64,000 nt of DNA, from the NCBI RefSeq assembly GCF_014643515.1, contig NZ_BMJP01000003.1, positions 186,001 through 250,000 of the forward strand. The letters run 5' to 3'. The DNA comes from Sphingomonas prati (GTDB lineage: Bacteria > Pseudomonadota > Alphaproteobacteria > Sphingomonadales > Sphingomonadaceae). This document shows positions 41,121-50,638 of the stretch, piece by piece. Each line of letters opens with the position of its first letter. The first letter of the stretch is position 1. Below the pieces are notes generated by a model. It did no database searches and was not told where the DNA came from. It worked only from the letters and a program-made list of their open reading frames with translations. The position numbers were made by a program, and so were the translations under genes.

Positions 41121-42694
41121 GCGAACCGCACTTCCTTGATCGGCGCCGAAATCTGCCGCGCGCTGCGGCCCGACAGGTCACCCTTCACCAGCACGGCGAT
41201 GTCGCGGTACGGCGCGCCTTTGATGAACGAATTGATGATGTCGATATTGTCCTCGTCGACATAGGTCGTGCTCGACAGGTCGATCAGCACGTCGCGGCCG
41301 TCCGGCACGCGCGCCAGCGCCGCCTGCAACTGCGGCTTGTGGATGAAGTACAGGTCGCGCCGCGCCCGCACCATGCACGCCTCGGGCGTCTCGACATAGC
41401 TGATCACCTGCCGGAAATTGCGCGCGATCACGAACACGAAGCCGACGGCCAGCCCGATCGCGATCCCCTCGAGAAGATCGGTGAACAGGATCGCGACGAC
41501 CGTGACGAAGAACGGCACGAACTGGCGATACCCCTGCTTGTACCGCTGGAAATACAGCGCCGGTTTGGTCAGCTTGTAGCCGGTCTGGATCAGGATCGCG
41601 GCCAGTGCGGCGAGCGGGATCATGTTGAGCACGAACGGGATCGTGACGACGCTCAACAGCAGCCAGAAACCGTGGAGGATCGTCGACAGCTTGCTGTCCG
41701 CGCCCGAATCGACGTTGGCCGAACTGCGTACGATCACCGACGTCACCGGGATGCCGCCGAGCAGGCCCGACACGATGTTGCCCGTGCCCTGCGCCAGGAG
41801 CTCGCGATTCTTGTCGGTCACGCGGCGCTTCGGATCGATCTCGTCGACCGCCTTCACGCTCAGCAGCGACTCGAGGCTCGCGACGATCGCCAGCGTCAGC
41901 GCCGTGGTCCACACCAGCCCCGAACCGATCGCGGTGAAATCGGGCAGCTGGAGCAGGCCGAAGAACTCCGCCGGCGACGCGCTGACCGGCACGTTCACCA
42001 GATGGGTCTGCTGCACCGCGATCTGCGGCATCACGCGCTGGAAGAACATGTTCGCCACGATGCTGAACACCACCACCACGAGCGGTCCGGGCAGCAGCTT
42101 CAGCCAGCCCTTCTTGGGCTTAGCCTTTTCCCACCAGAACAGGAAGACGATCGAGATGAGCGCGATCCAGGTCGGGCCGGCCAGCGTCTCCTCGCGGATC
42201 GTATAGGCGATCGTCGACAGCGTGTTGCGCCCGTCCTCCTGGAAGAAGCGAAAGCTGCCCTCGTAATCGCCGTCGTAACCGATCGCGTGCGGAAACTGCT
42301 TCAGGATCAGGATGATGCCGATCGCCGCCAGCATGCCCGTGATGACCGAGGTCGGCACGAACTCCGCCAGCACGCCGCCGCGCGTCAGCGAGAACCCGAT
42401 CTGGATCATGCCCGCCAGCATCACTGCAAGCAGGAAGGTCTGGTAAGTCGGCATCGCCTCAATCGCACTCAGCACGATCGCGGTCAGCCCGGCGGCCGGC
42501 CCGCTGACCGACAGCGGCGACCGGCTCATGAACCCGATGACGATTCCGCCGACCACGCCCGAAATCACGCCGGCGAACAACGGTGCGCCGGATGCCAGCG
42601 CCACGCCCAGACACAGCGGCAACGCGACGAGCGCCACCACGATCGACGCCGGCAAATCGCTCCGCCAGCTCTTGAACAGACCGGGTGCCGTCAC
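41117..42694 (-). CDS. SulP-family anion (probably bicarbonate) transporter
   Basis: A 525-residue transporter with about 10-12 hydrophobic segments, beginning with the SulP-type LPASIVVALVALPLCLG, and a C-terminal STAS-like domain (DVLIDLSSTTYVDEDNIDII). Coupling to a carbonic anhydrase gene points to bicarbonate rather than sulfate, an inference from context. GTG 42694 has AAGGA 7 bases upstream; an in-frame TTG at 42715 and the ORF edge at 42763 are weaker. Confidence 0.88.
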   Translation of the reverse strand: MTAPGLFKSWRSDLPASIVVALVALPLCLGVALASGAPLFAGVISGVVGGIVIGFMSRSPLSVSGPAAGLTAIVLSAIEAMPTYQTFLLAVMLAGMIQIGFSLTRGGVLAEFVPTSVITGMLAAIGIILILKQFPHAIGYDGDYEGSFRFFQEDGRNTLSTIAYTIREETLAGPTWIALISIVFLFWWEKAKPKKGWLKLLPGPLVVVVFSIVANMFFQRVMPQIAVQQTHLVNVPVSASPAEFFGLLQLPDFTAIGSGLVWTTALTLAIVASLESLLSVKAVDEIDPKRRVTDKNRELLAQGTGNIVSGLLGGIPVTSVIVRSSANVDSGADSKLSTILHGFWLLLSVVTIPFVLNMIPLAALAAILIQTGYKLTKPALYFQRYKQGYRQFVPFFVTVVAILFTDLLEGIAIGLAVGFVFVIARNFRQVISYVETPEACMVRARRDLYFIHKPQLQAALARVPDGRDVLIDLSSTTYVDEDNIDIINSFIKGAPYRDIAVLVKGDLSGRSARQISAPIKEVRFA

Positions 42695-42817
42695 GTGGAG
42701 TTCCTTAGCTACCAATCGACAGTCCCTACGCCACCCAAGAACCCCCACGCGACCCCCGACCACCGCGAGACATACTTCCTTACAATTCGAGCACCCGACG
42801 CCAACGCGACAGAAAGG

Positions 42818-42975
42818 CTCTCTCCCCCCGGGGAGAGGGTTGGGAGAGGGTGAGTGGCTTGGGGCGACCGGGCCTCACTACACACGTTCCCCCGCGGATG
42901 CGGGGGTCCAGCTTGAACCCACCCCGAACCTCACCGCCCCAAACCAACCTGGATCCCCGCGTCCGCGGGGACACG
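42818..42975. repeat. Cluster of dispersed palindromes
   Basis: A CTCTCCCC/GGGGAGAG palindrome (about 42818-42850) is followed by a pair of inverted arms CCCGCGGATGCGGGGGTCCAG (about 42890) and CTGGATCCCCGCGTCCGCGG (about 42950). They fill most of the gap of about 420 bases between the SulP transporter and serC genes; the rest of that gap is the serC leader. No coding frame is convincing. Confidence 0.8.
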
Positions 42976-43075
42976 TCAGACCGGAAGACCGGTTTTCGGC
43001 GTGACTGGCACCACCCCAACGTCCAGCAACCCGCTTGACACCCCCACCCCAGTCCCTAAACCCCGCGACGGGCCA

Positions 43076-43114
43076 CGCCGCCCCAACGCGGCGCGTGCTC
43101 TCTGTGAGGAGAGA
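43076..43114 (+). ncRNA. serC-type RNA leader
   Basis: Two tandem hairpins precede the serC start: stem 43076-43081 (CGCCGC) with 43088-43093, and stem 43098-43102 (CTCTC) with 43109-43113 (GAGAG). The second holds the GAGGAG ribosome site. This matches the arrangement of the serC RNA motif described upstream of alphaproteobacterial serC-serA operons; the real ligand or regulator of that motif is not established. Confidence 0.6.
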
Positions 43115-43118
43115 CTAC

Positions 43119-44252
43119 ATGACTGCACGTCCCGACGCCGCACCTGCGCGTCCGTTTTTCTCGTCCGGCCCCTGCGCGAAACCGCCGGGCTGGTCCCCCG
43201 ATACCCTCGCCACCGAATCGCTCGGCCGCTCGCACCGGTCCAAGATCGGCAAGGCGCGCCTCGCCAAGGCGATCGACCTCACGCGCGAGATCCTCGGCGT
43301 CCCCGCCGACTACCGCATCGCGATCGTGCCCGCGTCCGACACCGGTGCCGTCGAAATGGCGATGTGGACGATGCTGGGCCAGCGCCCCGTCACCGTCGCC
43401 GCCTGGGAAAGCTTCGGCGAAGGCTGGGTGACCGACGCGGTCAAGCAGCTCAAGATCGACCCCGTCGTCGTCACCGCCCCCTACGGCGAACTGCCCGACT
43501 TGGGGAGCATAGACCCGGCGCACGATCTCGTCTTCACCTGGAACGGCACCACCTCCGGCGTCCGCGTGCCGAACGGCAACTGGATCGCCGCCGACCGCGC
43601 CGGGCTGACGATCAACGACGCCACCTCCGCCGTTTTCGCGCAGGCGATCGACTGGGCGAAGTGCGACGTCACCACCTTTTCCTGGCAGAAGGTCATGGGG
43701 TCGGAGGGCGGCCACGGCATGCTCATCCTCAGCCCCCGCGCGGTCGAGCGGCTCGAAAGCTACGTGCCCGACCGCCCGCTGCCGAAGATCTTCCGGCTGA
43801 CCGCCAAGGGCAAGCTGATCGAGGGCCTGTTCAAGGGCGAGACGATCAACACCCCCTCGATGCTCGCGACCGAGGACTATATCGCCAGCCTGGAATGGGC
43901 GCAGTCGATCGGCGGCCTGCCCGAACTGTTCGCGCGCGCCGACCGCAACGCCGCGGCGCTGGATGCCTGGGTGCAGCGCACGCCCTGGATCGAACATCTC
44001 GCCGCCGACCCGGCGATCCGTTCGAACACCAGCGTCTGCCTGAAGTTCGCCGGCCTGTCCGACGACGCGGCCACCGCGATCGAGAAGAAGATGGTGAGCC
44101 TGCTCGAGGCGGAAGACGCCGCCTACGATCTCGGCTCCTACCGCGACGCGCCCCCCGGCCTGCGCATCTGGTGCGGCGCCACCGTCGACACCGCCGACAT
44201 CGAAGCGCTCGGCCCCTGGCTCGACTGGGCCTACGCGCAAGCGACCGCCTAA
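43119..44252 (+). CDS. serC: Phosphoserine aminotransferase
   Basis: A 377-residue PLP enzyme that turns 3-phosphohydroxypyruvate into phosphoserine. It resembles the alphaproteobacterial SerC group (FFSSGPCAKPPGW, SHRSKIGKARLA), and the PLP lysine is in FSWQKVMG. ATG 43119 follows GAGGAG. It is 143 bases ahead of serA, with palindromes between, and both enzymes act in successive steps of serine synthesis. Confidence 0.95.
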   Translation: MTARPDAAPARPFFSSGPCAKPPGWSPDTLATESLGRSHRSKIGKARLAKAIDLTREILGVPADYRIAIVPASDTGAVEMAMWTMLGQRPVTVAAWESFGEGWVTDAVKQLKIDPVVVTAPYGELPDLGSIDPAHDLVFTWNGTTSGVRVPNGNWIAADRAGLTINDATSAVFAQAIDWAKCDVTTFSWQKVMGSEGGHGMLILSPRAVERLESYVPDRPLPKIFRLTAKGKLIEGLFKGETINTPSMLATEDYIASLEWAQSIGGLPELFARADRNAAALDAWVQRTPWIEHLAADPAIRSNTSVCLKFAGLSDDAATAIEKKMVSLLEAEDAAYDLGSYRDAPPGLRIWCGATVDTADIEALGPWLDWAYAQATA

Positions 44253-44262
44253 GCTTCTTCTA

Positions 44263-44380
44263 ACCCCTCTCCCCACCGGGGGGAGGGGTGGGTGGGGGGC
44301 GTGGCCTGACGCGACGCCGCCTCCACCGATCCACCCAGAAAATCCCCCCTCCCCAGCCCTCCCCCCGGTGGGGGGAGGGA
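44263..44380. repeat. Paired GC-rich palindromes between serC and serA
   Basis: Two palindromes of CCCTCCCC/GGGGAGGG type flank a short spacer and fill the serC-serA gap. The outer arms are complementary to each other, so the whole can fold as a cruciform. Confidence 0.85.
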
Positions 44381-44395
44381 GCGAAGGAACCCCCC

Positions 44396-45970
44396 ATGCC
44401 AAAAGTCCTCATCTCCGACAAAATGGATCCCCGCGCCGCCCAGATCTTCCGCGAACGCGGGGTCGAGGTCGACGAGATCACCGGCAAGACCAAGGACGAG
44501 CTGATCGCCATGATCGGCGAGTATGACGGCCTCGCGATCCGCTCCTCGACCAAGGTCACCAAGGACGTCCTCGCCGCCGCGACGAACCTCAAGGTCGTCG
44601 GCCGCGCCGGGATCGGCGTCGACAATGTCGACATCCCGTCCGCATCGGCCGCCGGCGTCGTCGTCATGAACACGCCGTTCGGCAACTCGATCACCACCGC
44701 CGAACACGCCATCGCGCTGATGTTCGCGCTCGCCCGCCAGCTGCCCGAGGCCGACGCCTCGACGCAGGCCGGCAAGTGGGAGAAGAACCGCTTCATGGGC
44801 GTCGAGCTGACGTCCAAGACGCTCGGCCTGATCGGTGCCGGCAATATCGGCTCGATCGTCGCGGATCGCGCGCGCGGGCTGAAGATGAAGGTCGTCGCGT
44901 TCGATCCCTTCCTCACCCCGGAACGCGCGATCGAACTGGGGATCGAGAAGGTCACGCTCGACGAGCTGCTCGCGCGCGCCGACTTCATCACGCTCCACAC
45001 GCCGCTCACCGATTCGACGCGCAACATCCTGTCGGCCGAGGCGCTGGCCAAGACCAAGCGCGGCGTCCGGATCATCAACTGCGCCCGCGGCGGCCTGATC
45101 GACGAAGTCGCGCTCAAGGCCGCGATGGACAGCGGCCAGGTCGGCGGCGCGGCCCTCGACGTGTTCGTGGAAGAACCGGCCAAGGCATCGCCGCTGTTCG
45201 GCACGCCCAACTTCGTCTCTACGCCGCATCTCGGCGCATCGACGACGGAAGCCCAGGTCAACGTCGCGATCCAGGTCGCCGAGCAGATGGCCGACTTCCT
45301 GATGTCCGGCGGCGTCACCAACGCGCTCAACATGCCCAGCCTGTCGGCGGAAGAAGCGCCCAAGCTCAAGCCCTACATGGCGCTCGCCGAACGGCTCGGC
45401 AGCCTGGTCGGCCAGCTCGAGGGCGAGATCACCGCGGTGTCGATCGAGACCGAGGGCGCCGCGGCGGACCTCAACCAGAAGCCGATCACCGGCGCGGTGC
45501 TGGCCGGCCTGATGCGGGTCTATTCCGACACGGTGAACATGGTGAACGCGCCCAGCCTTGCCAAGGAACGCGGCCTCGACGTCCGCGAAGTCCGCCACGA
45601 CCGCGAGGGCGACTATGCGACGCAGGTCCAGGTCACCGTCACCACCCCGAACGGCGAACGCGCCGTCGCCGGCACGCTGTTCGCCAACTCCGAACCACGC
45701 CTGGTCGACATCTTCGGCGTGAAGATCGAAGCCGACCTCGCCGGCACGATGCTCTACGTCGTGAACGAGGACGCCCCCGGTTTCATCGGCCGCCTCGGCG
45801 GCGCGCTTGGTGAGGCCGGCATTAACATCGGCACCTTCCACCTCGGCCGCCGCGCCGCGGGCGGCGAAGCGGTCGTGCTGTTGTCGGTCGACTCCGCGCT
45901 GTCGGAAAAGGTGCTGGCGCAGGTGCAGGCGCTGCCGGGCGTGAAAGTGGCGAAGACGCTGCGGTTCTGA
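44396..45970 (+). CDS. serA: D-3-phosphoglycerate dehydrogenase
   Basis: A 524-residue long-form SerA that starts serine synthesis by oxidising 3-phosphoglycerate. The NAD-binding GLIGAGNIGSIVADRA, the catalytic-Arg segment INCARGG and the HLGAST histidine motif are present, followed by an intervening domain and a C-terminal ACT domain (YVVNEDAPGFIGRLGGAL), the probable serine-sensing site. The ATG at 44396 follows AAGGA. The frame is open upstream through the repeat only because of its composition. Confidence 0.96.
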   Translation: MPKVLISDKMDPRAAQIFRERGVEVDEITGKTKDELIAMIGEYDGLAIRSSTKVTKDVLAAATNLKVVGRAGIGVDNVDIPSASAAGVVVMNTPFGNSITTAEHAIALMFALARQLPEADASTQAGKWEKNRFMGVELTSKTLGLIGAGNIGSIVADRARGLKMKVVAFDPFLTPERAIELGIEKVTLDELLARADFITLHTPLTDSTRNILSAEALAKTKRGVRIINCARGGLIDEVALKAAMDSGQVGGAALDVFVEEPAKASPLFGTPNFVSTPHLGASTTEAQVNVAIQVAEQMADFLMSGGVTNALNMPSLSAEEAPKLKPYMALAERLGSLVGQLEGEITAVSIETEGAAADLNQKPITGAVLAGLMRVYSDTVNMVNAPSLAKERGLDVREVRHDREGDYATQVQVTVTTPNGERAVAGTLFANSEPRLVDIFGVKIEADLAGTMLYVVNEDAPGFIGRLGGALGEAGINIGTFHLGRRAAGGEAVVLLSVDSALSEKVLAQVQALPGVKVAKTLRF

Positions 45971-45989
45971 CACGGTTCGGTCAAGCCTA

Positions 45990-46080
45990 AGCCCCCCACC
46001 CCAACCCTCCCCCCGGTGGGGGGAGGGAGCCTGCTTAGCCCTCCCCCCACCGGGGGGAGGGTTGGGTGGGGGGGGCTTCA
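45990..46080. repeat. Paired GC-rich palindromes after serA
   Basis: Two successive CCCTCCCCC/GGGGGAGGG palindromes in the 133-base gap between serA and the DUF559 gene. Confidence 0.85.
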
Positions 46081-46103
46081 CTGGACGCAACGGAGCGGGG
46101 ACA

Positions 46104-46574
46104 ATGCAACAAGACCCCATCCTGAAATCCCGCGCCCGAACCATGCTCCACACCCCCACCCCCGCCGAACAAAAGCTCTGGCAATCCCTCCGCCAATCCC
46201 AACCCGCCACCAAATTCACCCGCCAGATACTAGTTGGCCCCTACATCCTCGATCTCGTTTCACGCCGAGCAAAACTCGCGATCGAACTCGACGGGGATAC
46301 ACATGCGACCCAAGTCGCGTATGACGCCGCCCGAACCGCTTTTCTCGAACGACAGGGCTACCGGGTGCTCCGCTTCACCAACGCCGACGTGATGACCAAC
46401 CTGCCCGGCGTTTTGGAGGCGATCGCCTGCGAGCTTGCGTCCAGTGACGCCCCCCACCCAACCCTCCCCCCGATGGGGGGAGGGCTTCAGAAGGCTCCCT
46501 CCCCCCATCGGGGGGAGGGTTGGGGTGGGGGGCTTGGCCTGACGCAGCGCAGCCCCAAAGGACGCGACCAATGA
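46104..46574 (+). CDS. DUF559 (Vsr-like nuclease fold) protein with repeat-derived tail
   Basis: A 156-residue protein. Residues about 1-112 are a DUF559 domain of the PD-(D/E)xK nuclease class: LWQSLRQSQ, KFTRQILVGPYILDLVS and the DGDTHATQ segment carry the usual Asp/Gln-type sites, and YRVLRFTNADVM ends it. The last about 40 residues (from DAPHPTLPPMGG) are encoded by the palindromic repeat at 46448-46535 and are not part of the family. The stop overlaps the hisZ start as ATGA. Function is unknown; DUF559 proteins are frequently found as stand-alone small nucleases. Confidence 0.8.
   Translation: MQQDPILKSRARTMLHTPTPAEQKLWQSLRQSQPATKFTRQILVGPYILDLVSRRAKLAIELDGDTHATQVAYDAARTAFLERQGYRVLRFTNADVMTNLPGVLEAIACELASSDAPHPTLPPMGGGLQKAPSPHRGEGWGGGLGLTQRSPKGRDQ
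46448..46535. repeat. GC-rich palindrome pair inside the DUF559 frame
   Basis: Two CCCTCCCCCC/GGGGGGAGGG palindromes around a short spacer, within the open reading frame of the DUF559 gene, where they encode Pro/Gly-rich codons. Confidence 0.88.
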
Positions 46575-47674
46575 CCAACGGCCTCCTCCCCGAAGGTCTC
46601 CGCGACCGCCTCCCGCCCCAGGCCGAGGCCGCATCGCGCCTGCTCCACCGCGTCATCGTCGCGATCGGGCGGCACGGTTACGACCGCGTCTCCCCCCCGC
46701 TTGCGGAATATGAGGAGGAACTGGTCGGCCGCCTCAAGAGCGCACGCCGTCAGGACCTGCTGCGCTTCGTCGACCCCGTGTCGCAACGCACGTTGGCACT
46801 CCGCCCGGACATCACCGGCCAGGTCGGCCGCATCGCCGCCACGCGCCTCGGCCACCGCCCGCGCCCGCTGAGGCTCGCCTATGGCGGCCCGGTCCTGAAA
46901 CTCCGCGCGACGCAGCTTCGCCCCGAGCGCGAACTCACGCAGGCCGGCGCAGAACTGATCGGCACCGCCGCCGTCCCCGCGATCGTCGAGGTGCTGCGTG
47001 TCGCGATCGAGGCGATGGAGGCGGCCGGCGTCACCGGCATCACGATCGACCTCACTCTGCCCGACCTCGTCGAAACGCTCGCCGCCGGGCCGCTGCCCGT
47101 CCCCACCGAGCGGCTCGCCGCGCTCCGTGATGCTCTCGACGCCCGCGACGCAGGCGCGCTCGCCGGGATCGGTGCGGCGGACTATCTCCCGCTGCTCGAG
47201 GCCGCCGGCCCGCTGCCCGCGGCCCTCGCCCGGCTCCGCGCGCTCAGCCGCTGGGAGATCCTCGACCAGCGGATCGATGCCATCGCGCAGATCACCGACG
47301 CGCTCGACGGCCGCGTCACGTTCACGCTCGACCCGACCGAGCGGCAGGGCTTCGAATATCAGAGCCTCATCGGCTTCTCGCTGTTCGCATCCGGTCTGCG
47401 CGGCGAGGTCGGCCGCGGCGGCTCCTACGCCATCCTCCATGCGGACGGCACCGCCGAACCCGCCGTGGGCTTCTCGCTCTACATCGATCCGCTGGTCGAT
47501 GCCGGGCTCGGCCAGGAACCGTCGCGCCGCGTGTTCGTGCCCGTCGGCGCCGACCCCGCCGCCGCCCGGGCGCTGCGCCGCGAAGGCTGGACCACGATCG
47601 CTGCGCTGACCGACGACGATCTTCCCGTCGGTTGCACGCACCGGATGGTTGGCGCGGTCCCCGAACCGCTCTAA
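46571..47674 (+). CDS. hisZ: ATP phosphoribosyltransferase regulatory subunit HisZ
   Basis: A 367-residue HisRS-like protein without anticodon-binding domain, which teams with short His[16 protein letters not shown], the [15 protein letters not shown] motif and the REL-type TQAGAELIG segment are typical. It overlaps the DUF559 gene by ATGA and is separate from the his operon; no hisG is in the window. The start at 46571 is the only one giving the family N terminus. Confidence 0.9.
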   Translation: MTNGLLPEGLRDRLPPQAEAASRLLHRVIVAIGRHGYDRVSPPLAEYEEELVGRLKSARRQDLLRFVDPVSQRTLALRPDITGQVGRIAATRLGHRPRPLRLAYGGPVLKLRATQLRPERELTQAGAELIGTAAVPAIVEVLRVAIEAMEAAGVTGITIDLTLPDLVETLAAGPLPVPTERLAALRDALDARDAGALAGIGAADYLPLLEAAGPLPAALARLRALSRWEILDQRIDAIAQITDALDGRVTFTLDPTERQGFEYQSLIGFSLFASGLRGEVGRGGSYAILHADGTAEPAVGFSLYIDPLVDAGLGQEPSRRVFVPVGADPAAARALRREGWTTIAALTDDDLPVGCTHRMVGAVPEPL

Positions 47675-47744
47675 GGCCCGCCTTTACTCTTGTCCGCCGC
47701 GACTTAACGGGCGGGCACCCGGCAACGAACAGGACTTACCGAGC

Positions 47745-49034
47745 ATGGCCAACGTCACCGTCATCGGCGCCCAGTGGGGCGATGAAGGCAAGGGCAAGAT
47801 CGTCGACTGGCTGGCCGAACGCGCCGACATCGTCGTGCGGTTCCAGGGCGGCCACAATGCCGGCCACACGCTGGTCGTCGACGGCAAGGTCTACAAGCTG
47901 TCGCTGCTGCCGTCCGGCATCGTCCGCGGCACGCTCAGCGTCATCGGCAACGGCGTCGTGCTCGACCCCTGGCATTTCCGGGACGAGGTGGCCAAGCTCG
48001 CTGCGCAGGACGTGCGGATCACGCCCGACAATTTGCAGATTGCCGAAACCTGCCCGCTGATCCTGCCGTTCCACCGCGACCTGGACGGTCTGCGCGAGGA
48101 TGCGTCGGGCGCCGGCAAGATCGGCACCACCCGCCGCGGCATCGGCCCGGCGTACGAGGACAAGGTCGGCCGCCGCGCGATCCGGGTGTGCGACCTCGCC
48201 CATCTGGACGATCTCGGGCCGCAGCTCGACCGCCTGCTCGCGCATCACGACGCACTGCGCGCCGGGTTCGGCGAACCGCCGATCGACCGCGCCCGGCTGC
48301 TTGCCGACCTGGCCGAGATCGCCGACGTCATCCTGCCCTTCGCCAGCCCCGTCTGGCGGACGCTGGGCGAGGCGCGCGCGCAGGGCAAGCGCATCCTGTT
48401 CGAAGGCGCGCAGGGCGTGCTGCTCGATGTCGATCACGGCACCTACCCGTTCGTCACCTCGTCCAACACCGTCGCCGGCACCGCCGCATCGGGTACCGGC
48501 CTCGGCCCAAGCGCGCCCGGCTTCGTGCTCGGCATCGTCAAGGCCTACACCACGCGCGTCGGCTCCGGCCCGTTCCCGACCGAGCTGGAGGACGAGACCG
48601 GCACGCGGCTGGGTGAGCGCGGCCATGAGTTCGGCACCGTCACGGGCCGCAAGCGCCGCTGCGGCTGGTTTGACGCGGTGCTCGTCCGGCAGTCCGCGGC
48701 CGTGTCCGGCATCACCGGCATCGCGCTGACCAAGCTCGACGTGCTCGACGGGTTCGCGGAACTGCGGATCTGCACCGGCTACGACCTCGACGGCCGGCAC
48801 TACGACTATCTCCCGCCGCACCCGAACGACCAGGCGCGGGTGAAGCCGATCTACGAAACGATCGAGGGCTGGTCCGAATCGACCGCCGGGGCGCGCAGCT
48901 GGGCCGACCTTCCGGCGCAGGCGATCAAGTATATCCGCCGTGTCGAAGAACTGATCCGCTGCCCGGTGGCGCTTGTGTCGACCAGCCCGGAACGCGACGA
49001 CACCATCCTCGTCCGCGATCCGTTCCAGGACTGA
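47745..49034 (+). CDS. purA: Adenylosuccinate synthetase
   Basis: A 429-residue enzyme that makes adenylosuccinate from IMP and aspartate with [19 protein letters not shown] holds the P-loop and catalytic Asp, GGHNAGHT the catalytic His, and the [10 protein letters not shown] and GKRRCGWFD segments are conserved. The ATG at 47745 gives the standard N terminus [12 protein letters not shown]. It follows hisZ by 70 bases and may be co-transcribed. Confidence 0.97.
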   Translation: MANVTVIGAQWGDEGKGKIVDWLAERADIVVRFQGGHNAGHTLVVDGKVYKLSLLPSGIVRGTLSVIGNGVVLDPWHFRDEVAKLAAQDVRITPDNLQIAETCPLILPFHRDLDGLREDASGAGKIGTTRRGIGPAYEDKVGRRAIRVCDLAHLDDLGPQLDRLLAHHDALRAGFGEPPIDRARLLADLAEIADVILPFASPVWRTLGEARAQGKRILFEGAQGVLLDVDHGTYPFVTSSNTVAGTAASGTGLGPSAPGFVLGIVKAYTTRVGSGPFPTELEDETGTRLGERGHEFGTVTGRKRRCGWFDAVLVRQSAAVSGITGIALTKLDVLDGFAELRICTGYDLDGRHYDYLPPHPNDQARVKPIYETIEGWSESTAGARSWADLPAQAIKYIRRVEELIRCPVALVSTSPERDDTILVRDPFQD

Positions 49035-49047
49035 CGCCATCACATCA

Positions 49048-49593
49048 TTGTCGTTGCTGGCCATCGCGCTGGCTCTCTGCTGGTTCGTGCCGGTCCCGCT
49101 CGTGGGACTCGGCGCGCTGGCGCTCGCGGCGCTGGCCGGGCTGACGTTCCCGGACGTGGACCAGTTCGTGCCGCTGCTCCGCCATCGCAGTGCGCTGACC
49201 CACAGCCTGCTCGTGGTGCTGCTCTGCATGGCCGATCGCCGGCTGCATCCGGTCGCCGCCGGCCTGGCGCTCGGCATCGGTTTCCACCTCGCGGCGGACT
49301 GCTTCCCCGCGTCGATGCGCGGCTTCGCGACGGTGAAGATGCCGCTCGCGGGCACGTTGGACACGCAAGGGTCCTACATGTGGCTGGCGATCAACGCGGT
49401 CGCGGGCAGCTACGTGTTCGGTGTGCTGGTCGAACGGCTCTACGATCCGCAGGTCCAGATCATCGCGCTGGCCGGCGCGCTGCTGCTCGGCGCGACCTAC
49501 CTGGCCGGCGTCCCCGGCGGCTTCCGCGCGCTGGCGGTGTATGCCGCGATCTTCTGGGTCGGGTGGCGGATGCACCGGCCGACGCTGGAGTAA
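49048..49593 (+). CDS. Membrane metal-dependent hydrolase (YdjM/LexA-bound type)
   Basis: A 181-residue protein with about five hydrophobic segments and the metal-site pattern FPDVDQF, HRSALTHS and HLAADCFP, seen in YdjM-type inner-membrane putative hydrolases. No ATG fits; TTG at 49048 is the best start, 13 bases past the purA stop, with an AGGA 17 bases upstream that is rather far. So the first residues are uncertain. A GC-rich palindrome follows. Confidence 0.72.
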   Translation: MSLLAIALALCWFVPVPLVGLGALALAALAGLTFPDVDQFVPLLRHRSALTHSLLVVLLCMADRRLHPVAAGLALGIGFHLAADCFPASMRGFATVKMPLAGTLDTQGSYMWLAINAVAGSYVFGVLVERLYDPQVQIIALAGALLLGATYLAGVPGGFRALAVYAAIFWVGWRMHRPTLE

Positions 49594-49602
49594 CCGTGTC
49601 AC

Positions 49603-49780
49603 TTTAGCCCTCCCCCAACGGGGGGAGGGTTGGGTGGGGGGCTTGGCTTGGCGCAACCCCAAGCCATTCGAGCGCGAAAGATTCGCGAAACGCCCAGCTA
49701 GTAAGTCGCGACGACTCGAACCTCACCCCAAGCCAAGCCCCCCACCCCGACCCTCCCCCCCAAGGGGGGAGGGAGCAGGG
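49603..49780. repeat. Paired palindromes spanning a convergent gene gap
   Basis: A CCCTCCCCC/GGGGGAGGG palindrome at each end (about 49607 and 49750), with outward arms GGGGGGCTTGGC and GCCAAGCCCCCC that are complementary. The gap lies between the membrane hydrolase and PhzF genes. Confidence 0.88.
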
Positions 49781-49796
49781 CCAGGCCATGCCAAAA

Positions 49797-50606
49797 CTAA
49801 ACCGAAATAACCCCCTCGATCACCGTCACGCACTGCCCGGTCAGCAACACGCGCCCCCCCTCGACCCGGCACAGCATATCCCCACCCCGCCGGCTCGCCT
49901 GATGCGCCGTGGTCTCCGCCCGCCCCAGCCGCGCCGACCACCACGGCGCCAGCGCGGCATGGGCAGCCCCCGTCACCGGATCCTCGTCGACGCCCCAGGC
50001 CGGCACGAACACCCGGCTCACCATATCGGTCGCCACCCCCGGCGCGGTACAGATCGCCATCAGCCGAACCGCCGCCAGCGCCACCATGTCGGGCGCCAGC
50101 GCGCGCACCGCGGCCTCGTCCGGCAGCACGATCAGCGCGGTTTCCTGCACCGGCGGCACCGAGAAGAACACCGCCGCATCCGCCAGCCCCAGCGCCGCCA
50201 GCAACGGCGCGACCCGCGCGTCACCAGCGTCAGCCGCGGTCACCATGGTCGCCGGCAGGTCGAGCACGTAGCCCCCATCCGCGCGCCGCACCTCCAGCAC
50301 GCCCGCCTGCCGCGTTGCGAACCGCACGGCGCTCAGCGACAGGTCGTCGCTCAGCAGCACATGCCCGGATGCCAGCGTCGCATGCCCGCACATCGCGATC
50401 TCGCTCGTCGGCGTGAACCAGCGCAGTTCATGATCCGCCGGGCCACCCGGGGTCGCGAGCAGGAACGCCGTCTCCGACAGGTTGTTCTCCGCCGCGATCG
50501 CGACCAGCACGTCGTCCGGCAACCACGCATCGAGCGGGATCACCGCCGCCGGGTTGCCCGTGAAAGGGCGCGACGCGAACGCATCGACCTGCGTGAACCG
50601 AGGCAT
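49797..50606 (-). CDS. PhzF-family isomerase-like protein
   Basis: A 269-residue protein of the PhzF/DHAL epimerase-like fold. The catalytic acid is Glu45 in NNLSETAFL; GHATLASG and DPVTGAAHAALAP complete the active-site fingerprints. PhzF itself isomerises a phenazine precursor, but no phenazine genes are present, so this is a stand-alone paralogue of unknown substrate. It precedes (on the minus strand, downstream of) the CDF transporter and pdxH genes with 32 bases between. Confidence 0.88.
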   Translation of the reverse strand: MPRFTQVDAFASRPFTGNPAAVIPLDAWLPDDVLVAIAAENNLSETAFLLATPGGPADHELRWFTPTSEIAMCGHATLASGHVLLSDDLSLSAVRFATRQAGVLEVRRADGGYVLDLPATMVTAADAGDARVAPLLAALGLADAAVFFSVPPVQETALIVLPDEAAVRALAPDMVALAAVRLMAICTAPGVATDMVSRVFVPAWGVDEDPVTGAAHAALAPWWSARLGRAETTAHQASRRGGDMLCRVEGGRVLLTGQCVTVIEGVISV

Positions 50607-50638
50607 CGCGTTCTCCGAATCGAAAAGTTAGAAAGGCC

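Noticed and set aside
42818-42975. Palindromes as ends of an insertion sequence
   Set aside because: No transposase frame or target duplication is between them; similar palindromes are scattered throughout the window.
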